DNA of 64,000 bases from Sphingobacterium tenebrionis (GCF_037126265.1 NZ_JAYLLN010000016.1:7486-71485); one strand, 5' to 3'. Positions 53,274-62,490 are shown, counted from the first letter of the stretch. The notes: generated from the letters alone by a model not told the origin. Numbers and translations: made by a program.

Positions 53274-54706
53274 TGGCAAATATAGGAGCTGTAATTACCA
53301 GCATTAGGAATATAATGCGTAATGAAAGTGGCGGAGGCATTTCGGGTGACGCCCAGCGATTAGAACAGTTGGGATGGATGCTCTTTTTGAAAATTGTTGA
53401 CGATAAAGATAAAGAACTTGAATTATTAAGAGATGATTATAGGTCTGTTATCCCTGAAAAATTTCAGTGGAGGAATTGGGCTGCTGACCCTGAGGGGATT
53501 ACTGGTGATGATTTGTTACGGTTTATAAATTCTTACCATAAAGGCGATGAAGGATTGTTCGAGACACTACGTAATTTATTTAGCACATCGAATCCTAAAA
53601 GAGCTAATATTATAAGGGAAGTATTTGAGAGTTCGAATAACTATATGAAAAGTGGGTATGGTTTGCGAAAAGTCGTTAATAAAATTAATGAGATTGATTT
53701 CAATAGTTCAAGAGATAAGCAAGTTTTCGGAACTATTTACGAAAGCATTTTGGTCGAATTGCGTGATGCTGGTAACAAAGGCGAGTATTACACACCAAGA
53801 GCTATTACCAAATTAATGACAATGATGACCGACCCAAAATTGGGTGAACGTGTACTAGATCCAGCATCGGGAACCGCTGGTTTCTTAACCGAAGCCATAG
53901 ACCACGTTCGGGATAATTATGTAAAAACCGTAGAACACGAACGCATTTTACAAACCAGTATTACAGGTTGGGAATTTAAACCGGTACCGTTTGTATTGGG
54001 ATTGACCAATCTTATTTTACACGAAATAGAAGTGCCCGATTATCATTATATAGATAGTTTAAAAGTAGAATACAATAGCATTGGCAGAAAAGACCAAGTG
54101 GAGGTCATTCTTGCCAATCCGCCATTTGGGGCGAGCATTGCTGACGGTGTAGAAACCAACTTTCCTGCCAATTATCGTTGCAAAGAATCGGCAGATTTGT
54201 TTGTGATATTGATGTTGCAATTGTTGAAACCACACGGAAGATGTGCGATTGTGTTGCCCGATGGCTCTATCACTGGCGAAGGTGTAAAAGCCCGAATTCG
54301 TGAAAAATTATTGACCGATTGTAATTTGCACACCATCATTCGTTTGCCACAAAGTACTTTCTTCCCTGCTACGGTAAGTACCAATTTATTATTTTTTGAA
54401 AAAGGAAGTAAAACCAAGGATATTTGGTATTATGAACACAAATTGCCCGAAGGACAAAAAAGTTACAGCAAAACCAAACCCATACAATTTGAAGAGTTTG
54501 AACCGTTGATACGATGGTGGAACAACCGTGAAGAAAACGAACAAGCTTGGAAAGTAAATGTAAAAGATTTAAAAGACTGGGATTTGGATATTAAGAATCC
54601 CCACGAAATTGAAGAAGAATTCGAGTTTTCAAGAATTGAATTAGTAGAAAAAATTCAATCAAGTCAAAAGACTATATCAAACCTTTTAAATGATTTAGTA
54701 AAATGA
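53273..54706 (+). CDS. hsdM: Type I restriction-modification methyltransferase subunit (HsdM)
   Basis: A 477-residue N6-adenine methyltransferase. SAM motif VLDPASGTAGFLTEA and catalytic NPPFGASIADG are complete; the helical N-terminal domain (NIMRNESGGGISGDAQRLEQLGWMLFLKI) is the HsdM opening. Starts overlapping the hsdR stop (TAATG) and ends overlapping hsdS (ATGA), so all three subunits are translationally coupled. Confidence 0.95.
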   Translation: MANIGAVITSIRNIMRNESGGGISGDAQRLEQLGWMLFLKIVDDKDKELELLRDDYRSVIPEKFQWRNWAADPEGITGDDLLRFINSYHKGDEGLFETLRNLFSTSNPKRANIIREVFESSNNYMKSGYGLRKVVNKINEIDFNSSRDKQVFGTIYESILVELRDAGNKGEYYTPRAITKLMTMMTDPKLGERVLDPASGTAGFLTEAIDHVRDNYVKTVEHERILQTSITGWEFKPVPFVLGLTNLILHEIEVPDYHYIDSLKVEYNSIGRKDQVEVILANPPFGASIADGVETNFPANYRCKESADLFVILMLQLLKPHGRCAIVLPDGSITGEGVKARIREKLLTDCNLHTIIRLPQSTFFPATVSTNLLFFEKGSKTKDIWYYEHKLPEGQKSYSKTKPIQFEEFEPLIRWWNNREENEQAWKVNVKDLKDWDLDIKNPHEIEEEFEFSRIELVEKIQSSQKTISNLLNDLVK

Positions 54707-56790
54707 GCTTGAAATTCAAATTTGTACCACTAACTTTTTTAAAGGATGAAGTTCAAATAAAACATCAAATTAGAAATACAATAATTCTTAGGTATTTATT
54801 TGACAAGTATAATGCTACCACAAAATTAAAACACCTAATTTCAGGTACTCAATATGGTTATAATGCTTCTGCCTTAAAAAGTGGAAATAATAAATTTTTG
54901 AGAATAAGTGATATAACTGATGGTAAGGTCAATTGGAATGATGTTCCTTATTGTGATTGTACAGATGAGAAAACTTATTTGCTGCATAATAATGACTTAC
55001 TCATTGCAAGAACTGGAGGTACAACAGGGAAAAGTTTTTTAATTTCGAATCCACCAAAAAATGCTATTTACGCAGGCTACTTGATTAGAATACAAGCCAA
55101 TAATGAAAACAATCCTGAATTCATTAATTTGTTTTTAAATAGTTACATCTATTGGTCTCAAATTGTTTCACTAAACAAAGGAGAGTTTAGACCAAGTGTG
55201 AATGCTGAGAAATTGAAAAGTTTGATTGTACCAAAAGTAAACACCAACATTCAGAATGATGTTGTTCGTATTTCGATTGGAGAAAAAGTAAAAGGATATG
55301 AAGATTTGTTTTTAGCAATCGATAATGCTTTGTCCGACTATGATAAAACAAAGGAAATTTCATCTCAAATTGAAATCCAAAAAAAGTATTATGAAAATAT
55401 AAAGCAAGCCATTTTGCAAGAAGCCATACAAGGCAAATTGACAAAAAATTGGCGTGTTGAAAATCCTAATGTTGAGCCAGCTTCAGAATTGCTAAAACGC
55501 ATCAAAGCCGAAAAAGCAAAACTCATCAAAGAGAAAAAAATAAAGAAAGAAAAAGAATTAGCACCTATTTCAAAAGAAGAAACACCTTTTGAAATTCCTG
55601 AAAATTGGGTATGGGTTAGGTTGGGAGAAATTGCCAAATATGTACAACGAGGAAAATCTCCTAAGTATGTAGATTATAGTTCGGTTCCCGTTATTTCTCA
55701 GAAATGTGTTCAATGGAATAAATTTGAATTTCATAAGGCAAGATTTATTGATGAACAGACTTTGGATAAATATGAAGAAGAACGATTTTTAAGAAATGGT
55801 GATCTACTTTGGAATTCAACAGGAGATGGAACTGTTGGAAGACTAATAGAATTTGTAAACGAAACGAATTATGATAAAATAGTTGCTGATTCTCACGTTG
55901 CTGTAATTCGATTTATGCCATCAATAACATCAAGTTACATTTTATTTCATTTATCATCGAAACTGATCCAAGATAACCTTATTGTATCAGGAAGTACTAA
56001 ACAAACGGAATTAAGTCGATCTACGGTTTTAAATACCATGATTCCATTGCCACCACTTTGCGAACAACAAGCTATTGTAGAAAAAGTAAAAAGTTTAATG
56101 GTAAAATATATGGCTTTGGAGCAAGAAATAGCCCAAAGTGAGCAGTATGCCAATATGCTGATGCAAGCGGTTTTAAAAGAAGCGTTTGAAAGTAAAATGG
56201 CGGCGGTAGAATCCGTTCAAATGGATAGATCTATCCAATTAGCATTGATGCAGATGATGTTTAAGCAAAACTTAGGTATCAATTATGGTGAAGTCATTAT
56301 GCAGAAAACAGCATATAATTTAGATCATCTTTACCATAAAGAATCTTCTTTTTTTCCGTATTCGTACCAAAGTTCTAATCACGGTGCATTTTCTGTGCAA
56401 TTAAGATTGGAATTGGAATCTAACCCATATTTAACGACACAATCTACAGAAAAAGGAAAAGTACTTTGTTTAGAACCAAAACAAAAAACAACCGTATTAG
56501 ATGCTTTTTCGAATCCTGTCTATAAAGATTATATACAATCACTTACACAGCTTTTAGAGATTTATTCTTTACCAATTATTGGAAAAAAATCTAATCAGAT
56601 AGAATTGTTTAATACTGTGTTAAAAATAATGAATGATTTGGGAACGGATAAAATAGACGAAATTTACGCTAGTATGGAAAATTGGGAGATCGAGCAAAAA
56701 GGATATAAGACAAAAGCTGAAAAATTCTCTAAAATCGATACAGAAAAAATACTAGATCTCGTTGTGAAACTTCGTAAGCAACTAGTTTAA
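54703..56790 (+). CDS. hsdS: Type I restriction-modification specificity subunit (HsdS) with C-terminal extension
   Basis: A 695-residue protein, longer than the usual 400-450. Two target-recognition domains: TRD1 about residues 40-180 (FLRISDITDGKVNW, LLIARTGGTTGKSF), helical spacer near 220-265 (QKKYYENIKQAILQEAIQGKLT), TRD2 about 295-450 (WVWVRLGEIAKYVQRGK, DLLWNSTGDGTVGRL), second spacer near 450-510 (LCEQQAIVEKVKSLMVKYMALEQE). The last ~180 residues (from about 515) are an added domain not recognised, beginning SIQLALMQMMFKQNLGINYGEVI. The extension may be a partner for the HEPN protein that follows 3 bp later. Confidence 0.9.
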   Translation: MSLKFKFVPLTFLKDEVQIKHQIRNTIILRYLFDKYNATTKLKHLISGTQYGYNASALKSGNNKFLRISDITDGKVNWNDVPYCDCTDEKTYLLHNNDLLIARTGGTTGKSFLISNPPKNAIYAGYLIRIQANNENNPEFINLFLNSYIYWSQIVSLNKGEFRPSVNAEKLKSLIVPKVNTNIQNDVVRISIGEKVKGYEDLFLAIDNALSDYDKTKEISSQIEIQKKYYENIKQAILQEAIQGKLTKNWRVENPNVEPASELLKRIKAEKAKLIKEKKIKKEKELAPISKEETPFEIPENWVWVRLGEIAKYVQRGKSPKYVDYSSVPVISQKCVQWNKFEFHKARFIDEQTLDKYEEERFLRNGDLLWNSTGDGTVGRLIEFVNETNYDKIVADSHVAVIRFMPSITSSYILFHLSSKLIQDNLIVSGSTKQTELSRSTVLNTMIPLPPLCEQQAIVEKVKSLMVKYMALEQEIAQSEQYANMLMQAVLKEAFESKMAAVESVQMDRSIQLALMQMMFKQNLGINYGEVIMQKTAYNLDHLYHKESSFFPYSYQSSNHGAFSVQLRLELESNPYLTTQSTEKGKVLCLEPKQKTTVLDAFSNPVYKDYIQSLTQLLEIYSLPIIGKKSNQIELFNTVLKIMNDLGTDKIDEIYASMENWEIEQKGYKTKAEKFSKIDTEKILDLVVKLRKQLV

Positions 56791-56793
56791 ATT

Positions 56794-57492
56794 ATGGATA
56801 ATATAGATTGGTTAAAATCATACAATAAATCGTTGTCCCAATTTGAAGAGGAATATTCGCTTACAGACCTGTTGACAGAAGACGATAAGTATTATCCCAA
56901 TTCATATTGGAATAGAATAGTTCGATTATCTGCTTTTGATAAAAATATGGAGGAAAATGGTTATCATTTTTTATATGAGATTCAAGGTCTGAGTAGTCAG
57001 ATTCATTTTGGACTGAAAAACTGTTTGTTCTTTGATTCACTAAGGAGCAAAAAGATTGGGTTTCCAAATCAATATAATCATCGATACGCTTTTTTTGTTG
57101 AATCCACTGTTCATGCAGTCTATGCCTACTGGAATCGAGTAGCTAGCTTTATCAATTTCAATTTCGAGAAACCTTTCGGGAAAAGGCAGATTTATTTTAA
57201 TCAAAAATTGTTGGGCAAAGTAAAATCCGAGTTTAATGGAATAGAAAAGTCCAGTTCATTTAAATATTTACTAGATGTTTATTCTAAATTAAACTCTTTG
57301 GACCGGAATGAACTCGCTCATAATAACTCACTTAGTATGCAAGAATTTCTACCGTATAAATACGAGGAGTCTCGTTTAAACTTTGATGAAATTAATGAAA
57401 CACTTATCTTCCTGAACAATGCAATCGCTCGAGATATTGATGTTCTCTGCGAATTATTGGAATATTTAGAAAACAGTGTAAATCATAGGTAA
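56794..57492 (+). CDS. HEPN-domain protein (Cthe_2314-like)
   Basis: A 232-residue helical protein. RNELAH at residues 171-176 is an R-x4-H HEPN motif, preceded by FVESTVHAVYAYWNRVASFINFNFEKPFGK as in Cthe_2314-type HEPN proteins. HEPN domains are RNases that in defence systems cut tRNA or other RNA, or are inactive partners. It sits 3 bp after hsdS and 3 bp before mcrB, within one operon, so it is a likely part of the restriction system. Confidence 0.75.
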   Translation: MDNIDWLKSYNKSLSQFEEEYSLTDLLTEDDKYYPNSYWNRIVRLSAFDKNMEENGYHFLYEIQGLSSQIHFGLKNCLFFDSLRSKKIGFPNQYNHRYAFFVESTVHAVYAYWNRVASFINFNFEKPFGKRQIYFNQKLLGKVKSEFNGIEKSSSFKYLLDVYSKLNSLDRNELAHNNSLSMQEFLPYKYEESRLNFDEINETLIFLNNAIARDIDVLCELLEYLENSVNHR

Positions 57493-57495
57493 ATT

Positions 57496-59337
57496 ATGGC
57501 ACTTTGGAAATTAGGATGTCGATGGGGATCAGGAACTCCACTTTTTTACGATTTTATCAAAGAACACGACATTGTCATAGGGTGGAAAGACAAAGATTAT
57601 GCTGTTGATGAATATTTATTTGTTACTGATGGCCATACTGTCTTAGATATTGCAAGAATAAGATCAAAAAGAAAAAGCGTTTTGGAATTTAAAGCATTTG
57701 AGCGAGAATTCACAGAACTTCAAATTCCTTTCGATGAAAATATTTTTATTTACGAAGCAGAATTTCTAAATCTACGAGAAGAAGATAGATTTAATTATCC
57801 ATTACAACAGGGGATAGTCCAAGTCAAGGGTAAGGAATACCTCGAAAAATTTGAATCGATAATAAGTAAATATAAAGGGGATGTTATGGTTGGTATAGTA
57901 AACCTTTTGAAATACAAGAGGCAGATCATTTTACAAGGTCCTCCGGGAACCGGAAAAACGAAGCTTGCTAAGGAAATTGCTGAGCGATTAATTGTGCCAT
58001 ATGAGTTTTCTGTCAAAAAAGCAAAGCCATTAAACATATTAAAAAAACATATATTAGAAGTTCTAAAGGTAGGCGATACCGTGCTTAATAAGGGTGTTGA
58101 TTCAATAGGTTTTAATAGTATTCTTCTAACTGGTGGAACAGAGGTTGATCACGAAAACATTATCAGAGCTTATTCACAGAAAAGGTGGTCTAATGCTAAG
58201 AAAGATATAGCTGTAGCATTGGCACAAAAGATATACCATAGGATTGGCTATATAGATGATGCGAAGACACTACATCCAGAAATAAAATTACTACAATTTC
58301 ATCCAAGCTACACCTATGAAGACTTTGTTAGAGGGATTGTTTCTAAACCTAGCGCAGATGGTGACGGGATAATATATGAAGCAGAGGATAAAACTTTAGG
58401 AAAGTTTGCTAAAGAGGCACTAGACAATTATTTGGGATCATTGACTCCACAAATAGATTTAGAAGAAAAAGATTCTTTCGATGCCTTTATAGACTATCTC
58501 AAAGAGGAAATAGCACAGAGCGAAGATCATAAATACAATATTACTGATGCTGTCTATCTCTTTTCGGCAGATGAAACAAGATTTAAATATAAAGGTGATA
58601 ATTGGGTTGCTCATAGCAAAGGTTTGAATATGAAATTCTCCGAATTAAAAAAGATTATTAATTCAGGAGCTAAAGAGCGTCAGGACATTAAAAAAATGAC
58701 AGATTTGGAGGAACTGACCAGACAACACGCTACTTATTTCATCAAAATTGCTGAAAAATATTACTCATTCAAAAGTTCATCGAATAAAACCGATTTACCT
58801 AAACAAGAAATCGCTTTAAAAAACTACGTTCTCATTATCGATGAAATCAATCGCGCGAATCTTTCCTCAGTGCTAGGCGAATTGATTTACGCATTTGAAT
58901 ACAGAGGTGAAGCTGTTGAAAGCATGTATGCTGTTGAAGGTGAGAATAAACTTACTTTGCCTCCCAATCTTTATATCATTGGAACGATGAACACAGCTGA
59001 TCGTTCGGTTGGACATATTGATTATGCAATACGTAGGCGTTTTGCTTTCGTGGATGTCTTACCAAAAGATTTGTCTGAAGAGGATGGAATTGTATTTGAT
59101 TCGCAATTATTCTATGAAGTTTCAGAACTTTTTGACACTAACCTATCCCCCGAATTTGAAAAGAAAGATGTTCAATTGGGGCATTCGTACTTCATTGACA
59201 AATCTAAAGAAGGCGGTAGTATTGCTATTCGTTTGCGATATGAGATAAAACCTATTTTATTCGAATATGTCAAAGATGGCGTTTTGATAGGAGATAATAT
59301 CAAACAGAAAATTGAAGCGCTGAATCCGTCAATCTAA
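57496..59337 (+). CDS. mcrB: McrB-like AAA+ GTPase of a McrBC restriction system
   Basis: A 613-residue protein. N-terminal ~125 residues may be an EVE/PUA-like modified-base reader (WGSGTPLFYDFIKEHDIVIGW; weak). AAA+ domain: Walker A ILQGPPGTGKTKLAKEIAERL, Walker B YVLIIDEINRANLSSVLGEL, and the McrB signature GTMNTADRSVGHIDYAIRRRF. GTP-driven translocation on modified DNA activates McrC. The stop overlaps mcrC (TAATG). Confidence 0.9.
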   Translation: MALWKLGCRWGSGTPLFYDFIKEHDIVIGWKDKDYAVDEYLFVTDGHTVLDIARIRSKRKSVLEFKAFEREFTELQIPFDENIFIYEAEFLNLREEDRFNYPLQQGIVQVKGKEYLEKFESIISKYKGDVMVGIVNLLKYKRQIILQGPPGTGKTKLAKEIAERLIVPYEFSVKKAKPLNILKKHILEVLKVGDTVLNKGVDSIGFNSILLTGGTEVDHENIIRAYSQKRWSNAKKDIAVALAQKIYHRIGYIDDAKTLHPEIKLLQFHPSYTYEDFVRGIVSKPSADGDGIIYEAEDKTLGKFAKEALDNYLGSLTPQIDLEEKDSFDAFIDYLKEEIAQSEDHKYNITDAVYLFSADETRFKYKGDNWVAHSKGLNMKFSELKKIINSGAKERQDIKKMTDLEELTRQHATYFIKIAEKYYSFKSSSNKTDLPKQEIALKNYVLIIDEINRANLSSVLGELIYAFEYRGEAVESMYAVEGENKLTLPPNLYIIGTMNTADRSVGHIDYAIRRRFAFVDVLPKDLSEEDGIVFDSQLFYEVSELFDTNLSPEFEKKDVQLGHSYFIDKSKEGGSIAIRLRYEIKPILFEYVKDGVLIGDNIKQKIEALNPSI

Positions 59338-60734
59338 TGGGTATTCGATTATTTGAACATAAGACTTTTTATATCCGTCTGAGTGAATCGGAAGATAATC
59401 TTGTTGTTTCAGCTGACGGACTTTCTTTAGGAGTCGCTGATTTTGAACGATTTGATCAAGTGCGTTCTAAGCTATTCAATAATAGCAGTCATCGATATAT
59501 ATTTGAGAAGAGGGAAGCTGAATATCAATTAAAAGCTGATTATTGTATCGGGATAGATTGGTTAGGGAAAACCGGTCGATATTTGTATGTCGAACCCAAA
59601 ATCAATCATGCTACAAGTCAATTATTTATCCGAAAATTAGAAGATGAGGACGATAATTTAGATTCGAGCAAAGGAGAGTTTCAAGACAAACACTACGAGC
59701 TGGATTATTTAAATATGCTATTGCAGGTAACATCTATTTCTGAAAGCAATAGAGAGATTAAGGATTTAGTTCAGATTGACTGGGATTCTCAGCAGATTTC
59801 TATTGAACAGAAAGATGATAAATTAACTCCTTTCTTGATTATACGCTTTTTACAAACGTTGAAGTCTATTGTTCGCAAAGGTTTGAAGAAGAATTACTAT
59901 AAAGTACGAGAAAACCTCAGTAATAGAGTAAAAGGAAAGATTTTAGTGGGGCAGCATATCAAACAAAACGTTTTTAAAAACAGATTCACCAGTACCTTTT
60001 GCAAATACCAAGTGTTTGGTGAAGATCATCTGGAAAATAGATTTTTGAAAAAGGTATTACAGTTTGTGATCAGTTATGTAGAGAATCATAAGGAACTACT
60101 ATCACAGAATTACAATGTTATTCAAGATGCTATTAATTATTGTAGACCAGCATTCGAGCTAATTTCGACAGATATCAAAGAGTCAGAAATAAAATCGATT
60201 AAATACAATCCTTTCTATGCAGATTATAAGGATGCAGTACGTACTGGAGGGTTTATTTTAAAGAAGTTTGCTTACAATATAACTAAGACGATCAATCGCA
60301 AAATATTGACTCCGCCATTTTGGATTGATATGCCACGATTATTTGAATTGTATGTGTATAGTAAAATGGTGAAAGATAATTCCGATTTAGTGAAAGAGAT
60401 AAATTATCAATTTGCGACCTACGGCAATGCACTAGATATTTTGATTTCACATGCAGAGTTTAGAATGGTAATAGACGCTAAGTATAAGTTGCATTATAAG
60501 GCAGGGCATCTACATCAAGACATACGGCAGGTCGCTGGCTATGCACGCTTAAACAAAGTCAGAAAGAAACTTAAAGTGGAAGATGATATAAATATTGATT
60601 GTTTAATCATATATCCTGATATGGATAATGGGGTCGAGGATTTCAACTTACAGACCATTAATCGGGAACGACAGGAAATTAAGGCTTATCATAAGGTGTA
60701 CAAATTGGGCGTGAGATTGCCAGTTATCTTATAA
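59337..60734 (+). CDS. mcrC: McrC-like nuclease subunit of a McrBC restriction system
   Basis: A 465-residue protein: N-terminal beta-rich McrB-binding region, then a C-terminal PD-(D/E)xK nuclease with ALDILISHAEFRMVIDAKYKLHY (D ... D-x-K). It cuts DNA bearing modified cytosines when coupled with McrB. Last gene of the hsdRMS-HEPN-mcrBC operon. The 228 bp after it (60735-60962) hold no gene. Confidence 0.9.
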   Translation: MGIRLFEHKTFYIRLSESEDNLVVSADGLSLGVADFERFDQVRSKLFNNSSHRYIFEKREAEYQLKADYCIGIDWLGKTGRYLYVEPKINHATSQLFIRKLEDEDDNLDSSKGEFQDKHYELDYLNMLLQVTSISESNREIKDLVQIDWDSQQISIEQKDDKLTPFLIIRFLQTLKSIVRKGLKKNYYKVRENLSNRVKGKILVGQHIKQNVFKNRFTSTFCKYQVFGEDHLENRFLKKVLQFVISYVENHKELLSQNYNVIQDAINYCRPAFELISTDIKESEIKSIKYNPFYADYKDAVRTGGFILKKFAYNITKTINRKILTPPFWIDMPRLFELYVYSKMVKDNSDLVKEINYQFATYGNALDILISHAEFRMVIDAKYKLHYKAGHLHQDIRQVAGYARLNKVRKKLKVEDDINIDCLIIYPDMDNGVEDFNLQTINRERQEIKAYHKVYKLGVRLPVIL

Positions 60735-60962
60735 TTTCTAAAAAAACTAAATGTCGTATTAAATTTGATTTGATAAGCATTATACGTGATGGTTATGCAG
60801 CGAACGAGAGCGGTGTGAACAACGCAAGGATATTCATGATAAATATTGGTTGTTTGAAGATACTTGGATTACAAACTCCTTGAAAATTAGTATAGTTTGC
60901 GATCTTAAAATCGATATGTATAAAGATAATTATGTACACTTATTTTAAGTTAACGAAATAAT

Positions 60963-61850
60963 ATGAAATTAATACAATGGACACTTTTTATAGATATGCT
61001 GGGGTATGGTGAAATAAATGGCACGATAGAATCTGATAAACATGCTGACGAGTTTATTTCCTTCATGTCGAAAAATGCTGATATTTTTAGACAACAAGAT
61101 AACGATGATATGCGTAGAGGGTATGAGAAGTCCAATTTTAATATTTATGAATATTACGATATTCAGCACGCATTGATTTCAGATTCATTGGTTATTACAT
61201 ATAAACCTAAAGAATTGAATACAGAAATTTCCGATGCATTATATTATCTTCATTCCGCAAATTCATTTTTTATAATAGCTCTACGGTTGCAATGGTATCT
61301 ATATCATTGCTTAGAAAAAAAGAAAATATTTGTTAGAGGTGGTATATCTAATAGATACGCAAAGATAGATGGAAATTTTGCAGTCGGATCAGGTATAATT
61401 GAAGCTTATAAATTAGAAAGTAGAATAGCTAAATATCCTAGAATTGTAATTTCAGATGAAATAAAAAAGAATCAACCGCTTATTGAGGCGATTAATTTTC
61501 TTTCGGCTAGACTTTATCGTATTCCGACCATATTTGCCCAAGAAGAGGAAATAATGTTTTTTGATTACGCTCGATTGATGGTTAGAATCGGCCTTCAAGG
61601 CGGCTTAGATTTTCAAAACATGGCTTTATATCATAATTTTTTCACTCATCACAGAGATGCTATAATATATCATACAGATGTCGTTACAAAAAAGATTGAA
61701 CAACTTAATAAAGACGGAAAGGTATCAGAAGCATCTAAGACTAAAGATAGTGTTTTATCGAAATATGTATGGTTGAAAAATTACCATAATAACGCTATCA
61801 AAACATTTGAAGATGAAAAGATTGAAGGGATTTATAGGATAAACATTTAA
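60963..61850 (+). CDS. Orphan nucleotide-cyclase-like protein (class III / Pycsar type)
   Basis: A 295-residue protein, by eye matching the class III nucleotide cyclase fold. D11 in FIDMLGYG and D74 in ISDSLVITY sit where the two metal-binding aspartates of cyclases (F-x-D-x-x-G and GD) are; RGGIS (125-129) and GSGIIEAYKLES (142-153) match the 'GD-x-V-N-x-A-x-R-L-E-S' core. Pycsar cyclases make cCMP or cUMP to trigger an adjacent effector. No effector is adjacent (upstream mcrC, downstream attR 60 bp away), so either it works with McrBC/HEPN or the effector is lost. Could be an inactive paralogue. Confidence 0.6.
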   Translation: MKLIQWTLFIDMLGYGEINGTIESDKHADEFISFMSKNADIFRQQDNDDMRRGYEKSNFNIYEYYDIQHALISDSLVITYKPKELNTEISDALYYLHSANSFFIIALRLQWYLYHCLEKKKIFVRGGISNRYAKIDGNFAVGSGIIEAYKLESRIAKYPRIVISDEIKKNQPLIEAINFLSARLYRIPTIFAQEEEIMFFDYARLMVRIGLQGGLDFQNMALYHNFFTHHRDAIIYHTDVVTKKIEQLNKDGKVSEASKTKDSVLSKYVWLKNYHNNAIKTFEDEKIEGIYRINI

Positions 61851-61911
61851 TAGTTTGTACTTAATCTGTACTTTTTAAAAATTAATTCGCTGAAAATCAA
61901 CCTGTAATACT

Positions 61912-62009
61912 TTTTGTATTGGGAAGTAGTTGTATATAATTGGATAAAATTAGATATTAGTAAAATAATATAAAGCCTTGAAAATTAAATGTTTTCAAGG
62001 TTTTTTGTT
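61912..62009. repeat. attR: second copy of the mnmE 3' end with terminator
   Basis: TTTTGTATTGGGAAGTAG encodes the same Phe-Cys-Ile-Gly-Lys-stop as mnmE with one synonymous change, then TTGTATATAATTGGATAAAATTAG... follows the left copy. It ends in a strong terminator CCTTGAAAA / TTTTCAAGG with six T. The copies differ at about 9 of 71 positions, so the element brought a diverged mnmE end from another host. Confidence 0.85.
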
Positions 62010-62135
62010 TGAATGTGGACCGCACTCTCCATCTACACTGCCCTGTTGTAGGCTAACTAATTGGATATTTGTTCTATATTTTGATATTACTCCATCAGGT
62101 GAATATTCTAGTTGTTTGATACAGTAAAATTTCAT
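61995..62135 (-). pseudogene. Truncated papain-like (cysteine-protease-fold) protein, N-terminal remnant
   Basis: Frame from ATG 62135 runs 46 codons leftward and ends within attR. It reads YSPDGVISKYRTNIQLVSLQ followed by GSVDGECGPHS, where DGECGPHS is a papain-like catalytic-Cys context (G-x-C-G-P-x-S). The last three residues come from the attR terminator. The gene was cut by the element boundary; its remainder is not in the window. Family assignment is from the motif only. Confidence 0.55.
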
Positions 62136-62331
62136 TTTAAAAAATTAGGTATAGTTATATTATGGTTGTATAATTAATAGTGAATAAAGATAAATATTAT
62201 TGATTAAAGATGTGTAATTACGGGTTCCCGTATATATTATACGTGATTAATGTTGATTTTTATTCATTAATATTTAGTAATATTTATTAATTAAAGATAT
62301 CTTTAAGGAGTAAAAAACCATACACCTATTA

Positions 62332-62490
62332 ATGAAATTTAACGAAGATTCGAGAGTGAAGATACCTGCCTTGTTGCATCTCATGCCGATGCTGATGAAT
62401 GGGCAGGTGAAGGTAGCAGATAATACTAACAGCTCTAGGGAGCCACAAACTAACTTAGCTGCTGAAGCAGCCACAGTATACCAAGACTAG
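62332..62490 (+). pseudogene. Small reading frame with HsdR-like N terminus joined to the copy-A leader segment
   Basis: A 52-codon frame from ATG 62332. The first ~17 residues (KFNEDSRVKIPALLHL) resemble the N-terminal opening of Bacteroidota type I restriction subunit R; the similarity stops abruptly and the frame runs into the structured repeat (its last residues QTNLAAEAATVYQD recur in copy B). A broken hsdR end joined to an unrelated segment is the simplest reading. The gap 62136-62331 shows nothing except a small ACGGG-ttCCCGT palindrome near 62220. Confidence 0.4.

Larger units (their letters stand above)
39373..62009. mobile_element. Integrative mobilizable element (IME) inserted at the 3' end of mnmE
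   Basis: About 22.6 kb bounded by an imperfect direct repeat of the mnmE 3' end. It contains, left to right, a tyrosine integrase, an unknown membrane protein, an excisionase-like HTH, an SF3 helicase, iterons, a Toprim primase, an oriT-like hairpin, mobilization genes, cargo (lipoprotein, XRE, phosphoesterase, DUF3024), then an AbiE toxin-antitoxin pair, hsdRMS, a HEPN protein, mcrBC and a cyclase-like protein. No type IV secretion or coupling genes were found, so transfer would need a helper element. Confidence 0.85.

Noticed and set aside
60735..60962. Possible effector gene for the cyclase-like protein.
   Set aside because: No open frame with a start, coding-like composition or membrane segment in this 228-bp gap.
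39396..62009. Conjugative (self-transmissible) element.
   Set aside because: No TraG/VirD4 coupling protein and no Tra/VirB pore genes were found, only mobilization genes.
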